NCBI GenBank assembly: GCA_024331095.1
Contig: JANDJE010000015.1
Span: 1 to 55,082, forward strand
Length of the DNA stretch: 55,082 nt
Source of the DNA: Nitrospira sp.
GTDB lineage: Bacteria; Nitrospirota; Nitrospiria; Nitrospirales; Nitrospiraceae
Direction: 5' to 3'
Part shown: one piece after another, positions 26,250-34,441 of the stretch
Position numbering within the stretch: the first letter of the stretch is position 1
How the letters are laid out: the number at the start of each line of letters is the position of its first letter
The notes under the pieces: generated by a model
Databases searched by the model: none
Told to the model about the DNA's origin: nothing
The model's input: the letters and a program-made list of their open reading frames with translations, nothing else
Position numbers and translations under genes: made by a program

Positions 26250-27185
26250 CTAGCACCAGGCTCCGAGGCGACAGGTCGTAAAGGTCTGATTGAGCGCGTT
26301 GGACGATTGGCTGCCGAGCGACGGGAGTCGCGAAGCGGACAGCATGTTCGGAATGGAGGAGAGGCTTGCCGTGGCGTTTGCACCGGAATTCTCTTCAGGA
26401 TCGGAAGTCCTGACGTAGGGTGGAACGGCGGATGTGTCTTTGAGTTTTGCCAATAAGCTCTTGCCTTGGTTTGCCGCCGCGCTGTCCGGGTATTTTTCAG
26501 CCAAAAGATGAAGGCGTTCCCGCGCCCAATCGTCGGCTCCCATTTCATGGTAACTGCTCGCAAGCAAGTACAGGGCATCGGGAGCCACGGGCCTATCAGG
26601 GTAAAGTTTCATGATCTGCTCGAAGCGATGCGCGGCGGCCAAGTATGAACCGCGCCGGTAGTAAAACCGGCCTACGAATAAGTGCATCTCCCCCAGCCAG
26701 TTGTGACACTCATCGAGTTTTTCCAGGGAGAGCGCGTCATAGCGGCTCCCCGGATACTCTTTTCGGACGCGCTCGAACGCCATGATTGCCTTCTGCATCG
26801 GTTCCGGGTCCCGATCAACCGTTTTGGCCATCTTCATGTAGACCTCTCCGACTCGAAAGGCGGCGTATGGAGCGAGAACGTGGGTCCTGTAAAACTCGAG
26901 AAAGCGATTGTACTCGGTCAACGCTTCGGCGTATTCCTCCTTTTCGAAGAAAGCTTCCCCGCGTTTCATGATGACGTTGGGGTGATAGTACCGCTCCGTG
27001 CTGTCTTCGATGAAGATCTGTTCGTCGGTGCCGGAGATCGGATTTTTGACGAGGTCCCGTATGTCCTTGGGGCCGTTGGCGCAGGCCGCGAGCAAGGTCA
27101 ACCCGGCCATCAGCAAACCCATCCTCGTGAGAAGATGAGTTCCCGCCCGCAGCGGCATGCATGGAATTCCGGATGGGCGATCCAT
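26250..27185 (-). CDS. bamD: BamD/ComL-type outer membrane assembly lipoprotein
   Basis: 311 aa. The signal peptide ends in lipobox LTLLAAC. The body is made of TPR-like repeats: MKRGEAFFEKEEYAEALTEY, LAPYAAFRVGEVYM, MQKAIMAFERVRKEYPGS, then FYYRRGSYLAAAHRFEQIM and PDALYLLASSYHEMGADD, as in BamD. It would sit on the inner face of the outer membrane and help BamA insert barrels. The C-terminal 50 residues are Ser/Ala-rich and unconserved. The start is uncertain (27185, 27158 or 27122); the last follows GAGG closely. Confidence 0.87.
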   Translation of the reverse strand: MDRPSGIPCMPLRAGTHLLTRMGLLMAGLTLLAACANGPKDIRDLVKNPISGTDEQIFIEDSTERYYHPNVIMKRGEAFFEKEEYAEALTEYNRFLEFYRTHVLAPYAAFRVGEVYMKMAKTVDRDPEPMQKAIMAFERVRKEYPGSRYDALSLEKLDECHNWLGEMHLFVGRFYYRRGSYLAAAHRFEQIMKLYPDRPVAPDALYLLASSYHEMGADDWARERLHLLAEKYPDSAAANQGKSLLAKLKDTSAVPPYVRTSDPEENSGANATASLSSIPNMLSASRLPSLGSQSSNALNQTFTTCRLGAWC

Positions 27186-27307
27186 AGGAGCTGTTCATAG
27201 CAAGGAACGGCATCGAAATGCAACCATCGAAATATAACCATAGGTCGGAAGCATTACACCGGCAAAATGTGGTGCGGTCGACCGGGAAGTCGGCGGGAGG
27301 ATGTCGA

Positions 27308-27336
27308 TTGACCGGTCTTCCCTTGCCCCCTATAAT
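27308..27336 (+). promoter_or_regulatory. Sigma-70 promoter for fabH
   Basis: TTGACC (27308-27313), 17 bases, and a perfect TATAAT (27331-27336) lie 53 bases before the fabH ATG. Confidence 0.78.
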
Positions 27337-27389
27337 CCCTTCCTCTTGAAGCCAGGCCGTTGCCTTTCGGAACCAACCGGTAGGACTCG

Positions 27390-28382
27390 ATGATGCGAAC
27401 GAGGCTCGTTGGAACGGGGAGTTATCTGCCCGACCGTGTCGTGAGCAACGAGGAGATCGCTCCTTTGGTGAGGGTCGATCCGGCCCACATCTATCGGGTG
27501 ACCGGCATCCGGGAGCGTCGATGGGCGGCCCCACACGAGGCGTCTTCCGACATGGCGATCGAGGCGGGGCGTCGCGCGCTTGCCGCCGCTGGGTGCGAGG
27601 CGTCGGACCTGGAGGCGATTATTCTTTCGACGACGTCGCCGGACATGGTGTTTCCTTCGACCGCCTGTATGGTTCAGCATGGGCTTGGATGCAAACGAAT
27701 CGGAGCGTTTGACGTGTCCGCTTCATGCTCCGGTTTTCTCTACGGGCTCTCGATGGGGCGGGCGCTGATTCAAAGCGGTCAGGTGAGGACCTGCCTTGTG
27801 GCGGCGTCGGAGGTCAAATCTCGGTACGTCGATCCGAACGATCGAGCCACCGCCATGGTGTTCGGCGACGGGGCGGGAGCCGTCGTGTTACGCGGCGAGG
27901 AGGACCAGAGTCCTGAAGAAAGCGGAATTCTGGGGATTCGGATCCATGCGGACGGATCGCGACACGACATGATTCGCGTTGCGGCGGGCGGATCCAGGAC
28001 TCCGATTTCATCGGGCGAGTTGGAGAGGCGGACGCATACGATTCGCATGAACGGCGCCGCACTTTATCGAGTGGCCGTCCGCAAGCTCGAACAGGCCATG
28101 CGGGAGATCTTGAAAGAAAACGGAGTCGATCAAGGCGATCTCAAACAGGTGGTGCTCCATCAGGCAAACGGCCGTATCTTGAGCCACGTGGCGGATCGAC
28201 TGGAGATCGTTCCTGACCGGCTGTCATCGGTCATCGAACGGTACGGCAACACCTCGTCCGCGTCGCTGCCCATCGCGTTGGATGACGCGGTGCGCGGCGG
28301 ACGAATCGCCGGCGGAGATTTGGTGTTGTTGGGCAGCTTTGGCGGAGGCCTGACGTGGGCGACCGGACTGATACGGTGGTGA
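27390..28382 (+). CDS. fabH: 3-oxoacyl-ACP synthase III (beta-ketoacyl-ACP synthase III)
   Basis: 330 aa thiolase-fold enzyme. Catalytic residues are the Cys in FDVSASCSGFLYGL (about residue 113), the His in VVLHQANGRIL and the Asn in ERYGNTSSASLPIAL, the complete C-H-N triad of KAS III. GSYLPDRVVSNEEI and TGIRERRWA at the N-terminus are also typical. It condenses acetyl-CoA with malonyl-ACP to start fatty acid synthesis. It stands outside the usual fab cluster here, with its own strong promoter, so a role in a specialised acyl product cannot be excluded. Confidence 0.93.
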   Translation: MMRTRLVGTGSYLPDRVVSNEEIAPLVRVDPAHIYRVTGIRERRWAAPHEASSDMAIEAGRRALAAAGCEASDLEAIILSTTSPDMVFPSTACMVQHGLGCKRIGAFDVSASCSGFLYGLSMGRALIQSGQVRTCLVAASEVKSRYVDPNDRATAMVFGDGAGAVVLRGEEDQSPEESGILGIRIHADGSRHDMIRVAAGGSRTPISSGELERRTHTIRMNGAALYRVAVRKLEQAMREILKENGVDQGDLKQVVLHQANGRILSHVADRLEIVPDRLSSVIERYGNTSSASLPIALDDAVRGGRIAGGDLVLLGSFGGGLTWATGLIRW

Positions 28383-28434
28383 AGACGGCGCGCCTTCACG
28401 GCCGTGCAAGGTCCTCTTAGTGAAAAAGGCGCCG

Positions 28435-30291
28435 TTACCGGGTCTGACCGTGGTGACCGCTGTGAATCGGCAAGCGAACCATGAACCGACTGCCTTTGGG
28501 TTCATTGGCTTCGACCCAGACGTCTCCACCGTGCCCTTCGACGATATGCTTCACAATGGCCAGGCCGAGACCGGTTCCGCCCAACTCGCGGGATCTGGCT
28601 TTATCGACGCGGTAAAACCGTTCAAAGACGCGCGGCCGGTCCGATTCCGGAATGCCGATCCCCGTATCCGAGACGCTCAATTCGATGGCCTCTGCGGCGT
28701 CAATGGCTTCTGTCTGGTGGTCGCCAGCCCGTGGTCTTGACGCCGGTTTCACCGCCACGGTGATGGTGCCGCCCGGCGGCGTGTATTTCACGGCGTTGTC
28801 CAGCAAGTTGGTCATCACTTGAACCAGTCGGTCTTCGTCGCCGGCAATGGAAGGCACGGCGTCTTCAAAGAACGTGGCGAGCCGGTGTCCTTTTTTTTCG
28901 GCCAGCGGTTTGATCGTCGAGATCGCACGGTCGATGACCGCGCGGAGGTCGATCGGATCCTGACGAAATGAGACGCGGCCTGATTCGATGTGCGAAAGTT
29001 CGAGCAGATCTCCGATAATAAGGTTCAATCGATCGCTTTGCTTGAGGATGATGTCGAGAAAGTTTGCCGCCATCTCCGGGTCGTCCTTGGCGCCGTCCAG
29101 CAGCGCTTCCACGTACCCCTTGATCGAGGTGAGTGGCGTGCGTAATTCGTGGGAGACGTTGGCCACGAAGTCCTTGCGGATGGTTTCCAGACGGCGAAGC
29201 TCCGTAATATCGTGGCAGACCAGCACCACGCACGCCTCATTGTCCCGTTCCCCTCCCGCGAATGAAGCTTCGATCTGCAAACACCGCCCCGTCAGCGGCA
29301 GGATCAGTTCGGCCTCGCGATGGCTTCGAGATCGAAGCGTCTCCTCCACCAGCTCGCTCAACTGCCGGTTGCGGAACAATTCCGCAAACGGACGCCCTCG
29401 CGCTTCGGCGCGGGAAATGCCGAAGATGCGCTCCAACGCGGGGTTCATTTGGAGTACGTAGCCCCGGTGATCCAAGACCATCACGCCTTCGATCATGGAC
29501 GTCAGCACGGCCAGCAGTTGCGCCCGGTCTTCCGACAGCTCGGCGAACTTGGCCTGCATCCCGTCGGCTATCTGATCGAGAGTGTCGGCCAGGGCGCCGA
29601 CGTCGTCTTGCTCGGCGTGCTTGGCGAAAACGGCGGGATTTTCCGAGATCAAGCGGCGAGCCGCCCGCGCCAAGGCCGAAAGCGGTTGAGTCAGGCCGTG
29701 TACAAGCCACACAGTGAACGCCGCGACCGCCAACAAGACGAGCCCCAGCGTGATGACGATGGTGTGTTTGGCGTGTTCGATGTCCCGGTCCATCCGGGTC
29801 GCCGCGAGACCTACGCGCACAACGATCGGGCCGCGGGGGGGAGTGGATGTCGTCGTCACGGCTCGATACAAGGTGCGCTCACCGGTTATCTCGTCGATCC
29901 TGATATCCCGGCCCTGTCCCGAGGAGAGGGCTTGTCGGACTTCCGGCTTGTTTGCTTGATTGTCATGAAAAAGTGGGGCGTCGCCCTGGATGGCGCTGTC
30001 GGCGATGACGGTGCCGTCCGAGGCGATGAGCGTGACGCGGGCGGCGGCACGGGCGCCAAGCTCGCGAGCGATGGTGTGGAGGCGCGAGGGCGAAGGAAGG
30101 TGATCCGCCGATGCAAACAGGGAAGACAGATTGGACTCGACGAGCATGACCGTGGTTTCCAAAACGGTGTTTTGCTGGAGCAGGTGTTGCCGATCCAACG
30201 ACCGGATGATGAAGATTCCCGCCATGACGAAAAGACATGCCGTTGCGAAAATCGCAACGCATGCCGGCTTCCATCTGATCGGGAGTCTCAT
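28435..30291 (-). CDS. phoR: PhoR-type membrane sensor histidine kinase
   Basis: About 618 aa from the ATG at 30291; upstream sequence in frame is not protein-like. One helix lies at about 10-32, a periplasmic sensor region of about 130 residues follows, then a second helix (ITLGLVLLAVAAFTVWLV), HAMP, PAS (VLDHRGYVLQMNPALERIFG), H-box SHELRTPLTSIKG, N-box MTNLLDNAVKYTPPGG and G-boxes DTGIGIPESD and GTGLGLAIVKHI. It pairs with the PhoB-type regulator encoded immediately upstream. Its ATG lacks a Shine-Dalgarno and overlaps the stop of a 26-codon ORF, suggesting coupled translation. Confidence 0.92.
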   Translation of the reverse strand: MRLPIRWKPACVAIFATACLFVMAGIFIIRSLDRQHLLQQNTVLETTVMLVESNLSSLFASADHLPSPSRLHTIARELGARAAARVTLIASDGTVIADSAIQGDAPLFHDNQANKPEVRQALSSGQGRDIRIDEITGERTLYRAVTTTSTPPRGPIVVRVGLAATRMDRDIEHAKHTIVITLGLVLLAVAAFTVWLVHGLTQPLSALARAARRLISENPAVFAKHAEQDDVGALADTLDQIADGMQAKFAELSEDRAQLLAVLTSMIEGVMVLDHRGYVLQMNPALERIFGISRAEARGRPFAELFRNRQLSELVEETLRSRSHREAELILPLTGRCLQIEASFAGGERDNEACVVLVCHDITELRRLETIRKDFVANVSHELRTPLTSIKGYVEALLDGAKDDPEMAANFLDIILKQSDRLNLIIGDLLELSHIESGRVSFRQDPIDLRAVIDRAISTIKPLAEKKGHRLATFFEDAVPSIAGDEDRLVQVMTNLLDNAVKYTPPGGTITVAVKPASRPRAGDHQTEAIDAAEAIELSVSDTGIGIPESDRPRVFERFYRVDKARSRELGGTGLGLAIVKHIVEGHGGDVWVEANEPKGSRFMVRLPIHSGHHGQTR

Positions 30292-30368
30292 GGGAAGGGG
30301 AGAAAACGGCGCATCAAGAACGGGAAAATGACAGGGCGCAGAGAAAGAAGAAAATGGTCGTGCGTCAT
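30288..30368 (-). CDS. 26-codon bridging ORF coupling phoB and phoR
   Basis: An ATG at 30368 overlaps the phoB TGA (ATGA) and is preceded at about four bases by AGGGGA. It reads MTHDHFLLSLRPVIFPF and continues hydrophobic and basic to a TGA at 30288-30290, which in turn overlaps the phoR ATG (ATGA). phoR itself has a pyrimidine-rich region instead of a ribosome site. The likely role is translational coupling between the two proteins; the peptide itself may or may not matter. Confidence 0.5.
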   Translation of the reverse strand: MTHDHFLLSLRPVIFPFLMRRFLPFP

Positions 30369-31075
30369 ACGTCCCCTGTAGGATCCTTGAGTTTGTATCC
30401 CAGCGATTTGACGGAGACGATGGCGTCTTCAAGAATGGGTAACTTCTGCTTAAGTCGTCGGATGTGGACGTCGACCGTTCGGGTCGTACCGAAGTAATCA
30501 TACCCCCAGACGGCATTGAGGAGCACGTCGCGGGTCAACACTCGTCCCGGATGCCGAATCAAGTGCTCGAGCAAGCCGAATTCCTTCGCCGTTAACACGA
30601 CTTCTTCCTGACCCACACGAACCTCATGACGTCCGAGGTCCATTGTCAATGGACCATAGTGGTAGTGGGTGGTCCCGGTGGCTTGGGCCCTTTCCATACG
30701 ACGGAAGAGGGCTTTGACGCGGGCCGTCAGTGTCTTGGGGCTGAACGGTTTGGTGACATAGTCATCGGCGCCCAGTTCGAGGCCGATGACGGTATCGGAT
30801 TCTTCGGCTTTGGCCGTCAGCATGATAATGGGCAACGTCGCCGTCTCGGGGGCGGCGCGTACCCGCTTGCAGACCTCGAGGCCGTCCATATCGGGCAACA
30901 TGAGGTCCAACACAATCAGATCCGGCTTTTCTTGAGAGACGAGTTTTAAACCCTCCGGGCCTGTTGCGGCGGTGATCACGCGAAAGCCGTCCTTTTCCAA
31001 GTACAGCTTGACGAGTTGTTGGATGTCTTTTTCGTCTTCGACGACGAGAATTTTCTTGGGCGAAGAGACCGGCAT
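30365..31075 (-). CDS. phoB: PhoB-type response regulator (OmpR family)
   Basis: 236 aa. The receiver domain has VVEDEKD with the acidic pair, phospho-acceptor Asp in LIVLDLMLPDMDG (about residue 56), Thr in IIMLTAKAEE and Lys in YVTKPFSPKTL. The winged-helix OmpR output domain (about 140-232) includes LTAKEFGLLEHLIRHPGRV, then VWGYDYFGTTRTVDVHI and VSVKSLGYKL. It binds promoter repeats when phosphorylated. It forms a two-gene unit with the PhoR-type kinase. Whether it controls phosphate starvation genes is not shown; no pst genes are in the window. Confidence 0.93.
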   Translation of the reverse strand: MPVSSPKKILVVEDEKDIQQLVKLYLEKDGFRVITAATGPEGLKLVSQEKPDLIVLDLMLPDMDGLEVCKRVRAAPETATLPIIMLTAKAEESDTVIGLELGADDYVTKPFSPKTLTARVKALFRRMERAQATGTTHYHYGPLTMDLGRHEVRVGQEEVVLTAKEFGLLEHLIRHPGRVLTRDVLLNAVWGYDYFGTTRTVDVHIRRLKQKLPILEDAIVSVKSLGYKLKDPTGDV

Positions 31076-31276
31076 AGACGGCTCTCAGCCTACGGATGCA
31101 AGGAGAAGCTGTCAAGCACAGGATGGGGAGGGGATAGAGCAAGATGAGCAGAATGTTGGCCATGAGAAGGCTGCATCAGGTCATGGTGGTTTTTGGGAGA
31201 GATTCGTTTTGAGGCAACTGTTTCATAGGGGCTTCGGTGAAGAAACATGCGATTTCTCCTTGTTGCTCAGCCTTGA

Positions 31277-31729
31277 TCAAAAGATCCAACGGGGGATCAT
31301 CTTTCTCTGCGGTGAGAACGCTACATGCGCAAAGATGAGCGATCTTTTTGTTGTTTCTTCTGTAGGGAACGTCATACTGAGCGATGAGGGCTCTATAAAA
31401 TCATAGGGTTGCGTATCTATCCCCGGCTCAACCCGTTTCTGTTTCCTACACTCATCTGAAATACGGATGTGGTGCATGCCTCGTTTTTCCACGAGAATCT
31501 CGAACGATCTTACTTCGGTCTGATGGCACATGCCTTGCTCATGTTCCTTACCGACACGGAAGTAGACGACTTCTTCGCTCACCATAAATTCGACGAGTTT
31601 CTTGAGCCGAGTTCCCTCATCAAGGGGCACGGGGTCACAAGGACACTTGAGCAGGGGTGTGTCGCGAGGTGGTGTATCGGGCGGCCTCACCTTCTCTTGG
31701 CAGGCTGCTCTTGCAAGGTCGGAAGTCAC
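31277..31729 (-). CDS. Hypothetical protein, possibly decaying
   Basis: 150 aa if started at the GTG at 31729; an internal ATG at 31585 is an alternative. Neither has a clear ribosome site. The middle (EFMVSEEVVYFRVGKEHEQG, then TEVRSFEILVEKRGMHHIRI) has natural composition and GC-rich third positions on the minus strand, suggesting genuine coding origin. The last 50 residues look degenerate. No domain is recognised. The opposite-strand ORF at 31469 competes with it; I prefer this one on composition. Confidence 0.38.
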   Translation of the reverse strand: MTSDLARAACQEKVRPPDTPPRDTPLLKCPCDPVPLDEGTRLKKLVEFMVSEEVVYFRVGKEHEQGMCHQTEVRSFEILVEKRGMHHIRISDECRKQKRVEPGIDTQPYDFIEPSSLSMTFPTEETTKRSLIFAHVAFSPQRKMIPRWIF

Positions 31730-31785
31730 GGAAGTCGATGCCGCACTTAATTGTCGGTCGAGGTTGAATAAAAAGGAGTTCTATT

Positions 31786-33012
31786 ATGAGGGTGAAATGG
31801 GCGTACGCGATAGCCGGTTTGCTCGTGTTATGGTCGACTCCCTCGTGGAGTGCTTCGTTGGCGTGGAATGCCAATACCGAGTCGGATCTGGCTGGCTATC
31901 GCGTGTATCGGTGCAGTGTGTCCAACTGTTCACGGACATCCGGTACTGCCGCGCTTCTGGCGACGCTGGGACGAGTGACCAGTTTCAATATCGGGACTCC
32001 CTCGACGACGCAATATTACTTTCTCACAGCGTACGATTATGCCGGGAACGAGTCGCGGGAGAGCGCGGTCGTCACCTATACGCCGCCCACTTCAACCCCT
32101 CCGAGAATTGGGGCAAGCCCGACAAGCTTTTCCTTCGCCGCAACACAGGGGGGAGCCAATCCAGCTTCTCAAACTCTCACTATTACCAACACGGGTGGGG
32201 GGACGCTTAGTTGGACACTCAGCGAGAATATCAGTTGGCTCACTCTGAGTCGGACATCGGGGAGCGGCAATGGTTCAGTGACTATCAATGTCACGACCGG
32301 CAGTTTGGCCGCTGGGACCTATGCCGGCACGATCCTGATTAGTGCTACCGGTGCGTCTTCTGTGGTTATTCCGGTGACGTTCACCGTTTCGTCCAATGCC
32401 GTGCCGATAATCAGAGTCAGTCCAACGAGTTTTTCTTTTACCGCCATACAGGGTGGTGCGAATCCTTCTCCTCAAACTCTGGCCATTACAAATATGGGAG
32501 GCGGCACCCTCCGGTGGAGTGCTCGAACCAATGCCAATTGGATTTCGCTCAGCTCGATTGATGGAAGCGGGAATGCCACGATCACGGTAGGGGCCGTCAC
32601 GGCCGGTTTGCCGGCCGGAACCCATAGCGGACAGATCTATGTTGCCGCTGAGGGAGCCTCTTCGGTGATCGTTCCCATCACGTTTACAATCGCGACCGGC
32701 TCTTCCGTATCGCCAGCCGTCAGTGTCAGTCCGACGAGCCTTTCCTTCACCGCGAGAGTGGGGGGAGCCAATCCTTCGTCTCAAACGTTGCGCATTTCCA
32801 ATTCAGGGGGTGGGACGCTCAACTGGAGTGCCAGAGGCAACCGTAGTTGGATGTGGCATAGCCCGACCGATGGCAGTGGGAATGCCACCATCACGGTAGG
32901 AGTCACCACCGCCGGCTTGTTGGCTGGGACCTATAACGGTCAGCTCACTATAGGGGCCCAAGGCACCTCTTCGTTCATCAGTGTGCCAATCACGCTGACG
33001 ATGACCCCTTGA
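31786..33012 (+). CDS. Secreted fibronectin-III and BACON-repeat protein
   Basis: 408 aa, with AAAGGAG upstream. A signal peptide (1-22) is followed by an FN3-like domain (about 24-99, WNANTESDLAGYRVYRCSV, with two Cys). Three tandem BACON-type immunoglobulin-like repeats follow at about 105-200, 206-300 and 308-406, each with SPTSFSFTA...GGANPSSQTL, GGGTLNWSA and GSGNATITVG or close variants. Such domains bind carbohydrate or act as spacers on the cell surface. No catalytic domain or anchor is visible, so it is probably secreted or loosely surface-bound. It stands alone. Confidence 0.88.
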   Translation: MRVKWAYAIAGLLVLWSTPSWSASLAWNANTESDLAGYRVYRCSVSNCSRTSGTAALLATLGRVTSFNIGTPSTTQYYFLTAYDYAGNESRESAVVTYTPPTSTPPRIGASPTSFSFAATQGGANPASQTLTITNTGGGTLSWTLSENISWLTLSRTSGSGNGSVTINVTTGSLAAGTYAGTILISATGASSVVIPVTFTVSSNAVPIIRVSPTSFSFTAIQGGANPSPQTLAITNMGGGTLRWSARTNANWISLSSIDGSGNATITVGAVTAGLPAGTHSGQIYVAAEGASSVIVPITFTIATGSSVSPAVSVSPTSLSFTARVGGANPSSQTLRISNSGGGTLNWSARGNRSWMWHSPTDGSGNATITVGVTTAGLLAGTYNGQLTIGAQGTSSFISVPITLTMTP

Positions 33013-33118
33013 GAAGGTAAGGACGTTCCCTGCTCATGCCCGTGCTTTCCTCGTGACGTGAAAGGGGAAGACACAAGGTGCTTTAATTAAAATGTTCTGC
33101 TGGGAAGCTCTTCGGATT

Positions 33119-33154
33119 GCCGGTAGCCTGGCGAAATAAGACAGGCTACCCGGC
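33119..33154 (+). terminator. Long hairpin downstream of the BACON protein gene, possible terminator
   Basis: GCCGGTAGCCTG (33119-33130) pairs with CAGGCTACCCGGC (33142-33154), a 12-bp stem with one bulged C. It lies 107 bases after the upstream stop and before the ispH promoter. The following sequence is only moderately T-rich, so termination is likely but unproven. Confidence 0.4.
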
Positions 33155-33195
33155 TCTTCGAGTCTTTAGTCTTTCCAAATATGACCCTAATCCTG

Positions 33196-33225
33196 TTGAC
33201 GATACACGGGTGTCTGACGTATCGT
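33196..33225 (+). promoter_or_regulatory. Possible sigma-70 promoter for ispH
   Basis: TTGACG (33196-33201), 18 bases and TATCGT (33220-33225) lie about 65 bases before the ATG. ACGATAC and GTATCGT around it form an inverted repeat that could be an operator. Confidence 0.38.
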
Positions 33226-33290
33226 GGGCGGGCGGTGCGGGATTACAGACAAGACAATCTTGTCGGTCCTGGCCAGAGGAGCGACCGATC

Positions 33291-34259
33291 ATGAAAATCT
33301 ATCTCGCTAATCCCCGAGGGTTTTGCGCCGGCGTCGATCGAGCGATCGATATCGTGGATCTCTCACTCAAGAAGTACGGCGCTCCCATCTACGTGCGTCA
33401 CGAAATCGTCCATAGCCGCCATGTCGTGAATTCGCTCCGGCAAAAGGGTGCGGTGTTCGTCGAAGAGTTGAACGAAGTGCCGGAAGGGTCGGTCGTGATT
33501 TTCAGCGCGCACGGCGTGGCCAAGTCAGTGTGGGATGAGGCGCGCCAACGCCGTCTCCACGTGATCGATGCCACGTGCCCATTGGTAATCAAGGTCCACA
33601 ACGAAGTCAACCGCGATTACGCGCAAGGGTACGAGCTGATCCTCATCGGCCACGCGGGTCATCCGGAAGTGATCGGGACATTGGGACAAATCCCCGACAA
33701 ATTTCACCTCGTGTCCTCCGTCGAAGACGTCGAGGCGCTGCAGGTGGACAACACCGTCAACCTATCGTATGTCACGCAGACGACGCTCAGCGTGGATGAA
33801 TGCCGGGACATCGTCACCGCGCTGCACCGGCGGTTTCCGAACATCAAGGGGCCGCATCAAGAAGACATCTGCTACGCGACGCAGAACCGTCAAAACGCGG
33901 TCAAGGAGTTGTCTCGCCTGGTCGATGTCATTCTGGTCATCGGATCGCCGAACAGTTCGAACTCCAATCGCCTGCGGGAATTGGGCGAACGATGCGGCAT
34001 TCCTTCCTATCTGATCGATTCGGCCAATGATATTGATCCGGCCTGGCTTAAAGAAGCCAAGGCCGTCGGTATCACCGCCGGCGCCTCCGCTCCGGAGGTG
34101 TTGGTAACCGAAGTGGTCGCCTTCCTTCGGTCAACCGGCCCCTCGGAGGTCGAGGAGCTGACCGTGATCGAAGAAGACGTCGAGTTTCTTTTGCCGAAAG
34201 AATTGGTGCAAATTGAATCCGCCGGCACCAAGACTGCGGCCGGGATCGCGGCAGGTTAA
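33291..34259 (+). CDS. ispH: 4-hydroxy-3-methylbut-2-enyl diphosphate reductase
   Basis: 322 aa from the ATG at 33291 (AGAGGAG nine bases upstream). The three cluster cysteines are visible in [25 protein letters not shown] and [24 protein letters not shown] and GHAGHPEV carry the substrate-binding histidines, and [12 protein letters not shown] is the diphosphate-binding motif. It performs the last step of the MEP pathway, giving IPP and DMAPP through a [4Fe-4S] cluster. The C-terminal 15 residues are Ala/Gly-rich and unconserved. dxs and ispG lie 11-13 kb downstream on the same strand. Confidence 0.96.
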   Translation: MKIYLANPRGFCAGVDRAIDIVDLSLKKYGAPIYVRHEIVHSRHVVNSLRQKGAVFVEELNEVPEGSVVIFSAHGVAKSVWDEARQRRLHVIDATCPLVIKVHNEVNRDYAQGYELILIGHAGHPEVIGTLGQIPDKFHLVSSVEDVEALQVDNTVNLSYVTQTTLSVDECRDIVTALHRRFPNIKGPHQEDICYATQNRQNAVKELSRLVDVILVIGSPNSSNSNRLRELGERCGIPSYLIDSANDIDPAWLKEAKAVGITAGASAPEVLVTEVVAFLRSTGPSEVEELTVIEEDVEFLLPKELVQIESAGTKTAAGIAAG

Positions 34260-34441
34260 TCAAACGTCTATTCCGCTTCCATATCTTGTGGCAGTCCTTT
34301 TGATCTCCACATTACGCTGTTGTTCATTTTGATTTCTTCGGGTCCGTGTGCTACGAAGGGCCGGTCGGTTTTATCGATTTCGTTCCGGTCAACGACCGGG
34401 TCTATGAGGCATAAGAGTTAAAGGAAAAGAGGCAATCATCG

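Noticed and set aside
29320..30381. 353-aa plus-strand ORF
   Set aside because: Antisense to phoR; no ribosome site and unnatural composition.
31469..31750. 93-aa plus-strand ORF opposite the hypothetical minus-strand gene
   Set aside because: No ribosome site and a poor C-terminus; the minus-strand frame has better codon composition.
33119..33154. Cyclic di-GMP (GEMM) riboswitch upstream of ispH
   Set aside because: The stem GGTAGCC resembled a GEMM arm, but the conserved GCAAA-type junction and the first helix are absent.
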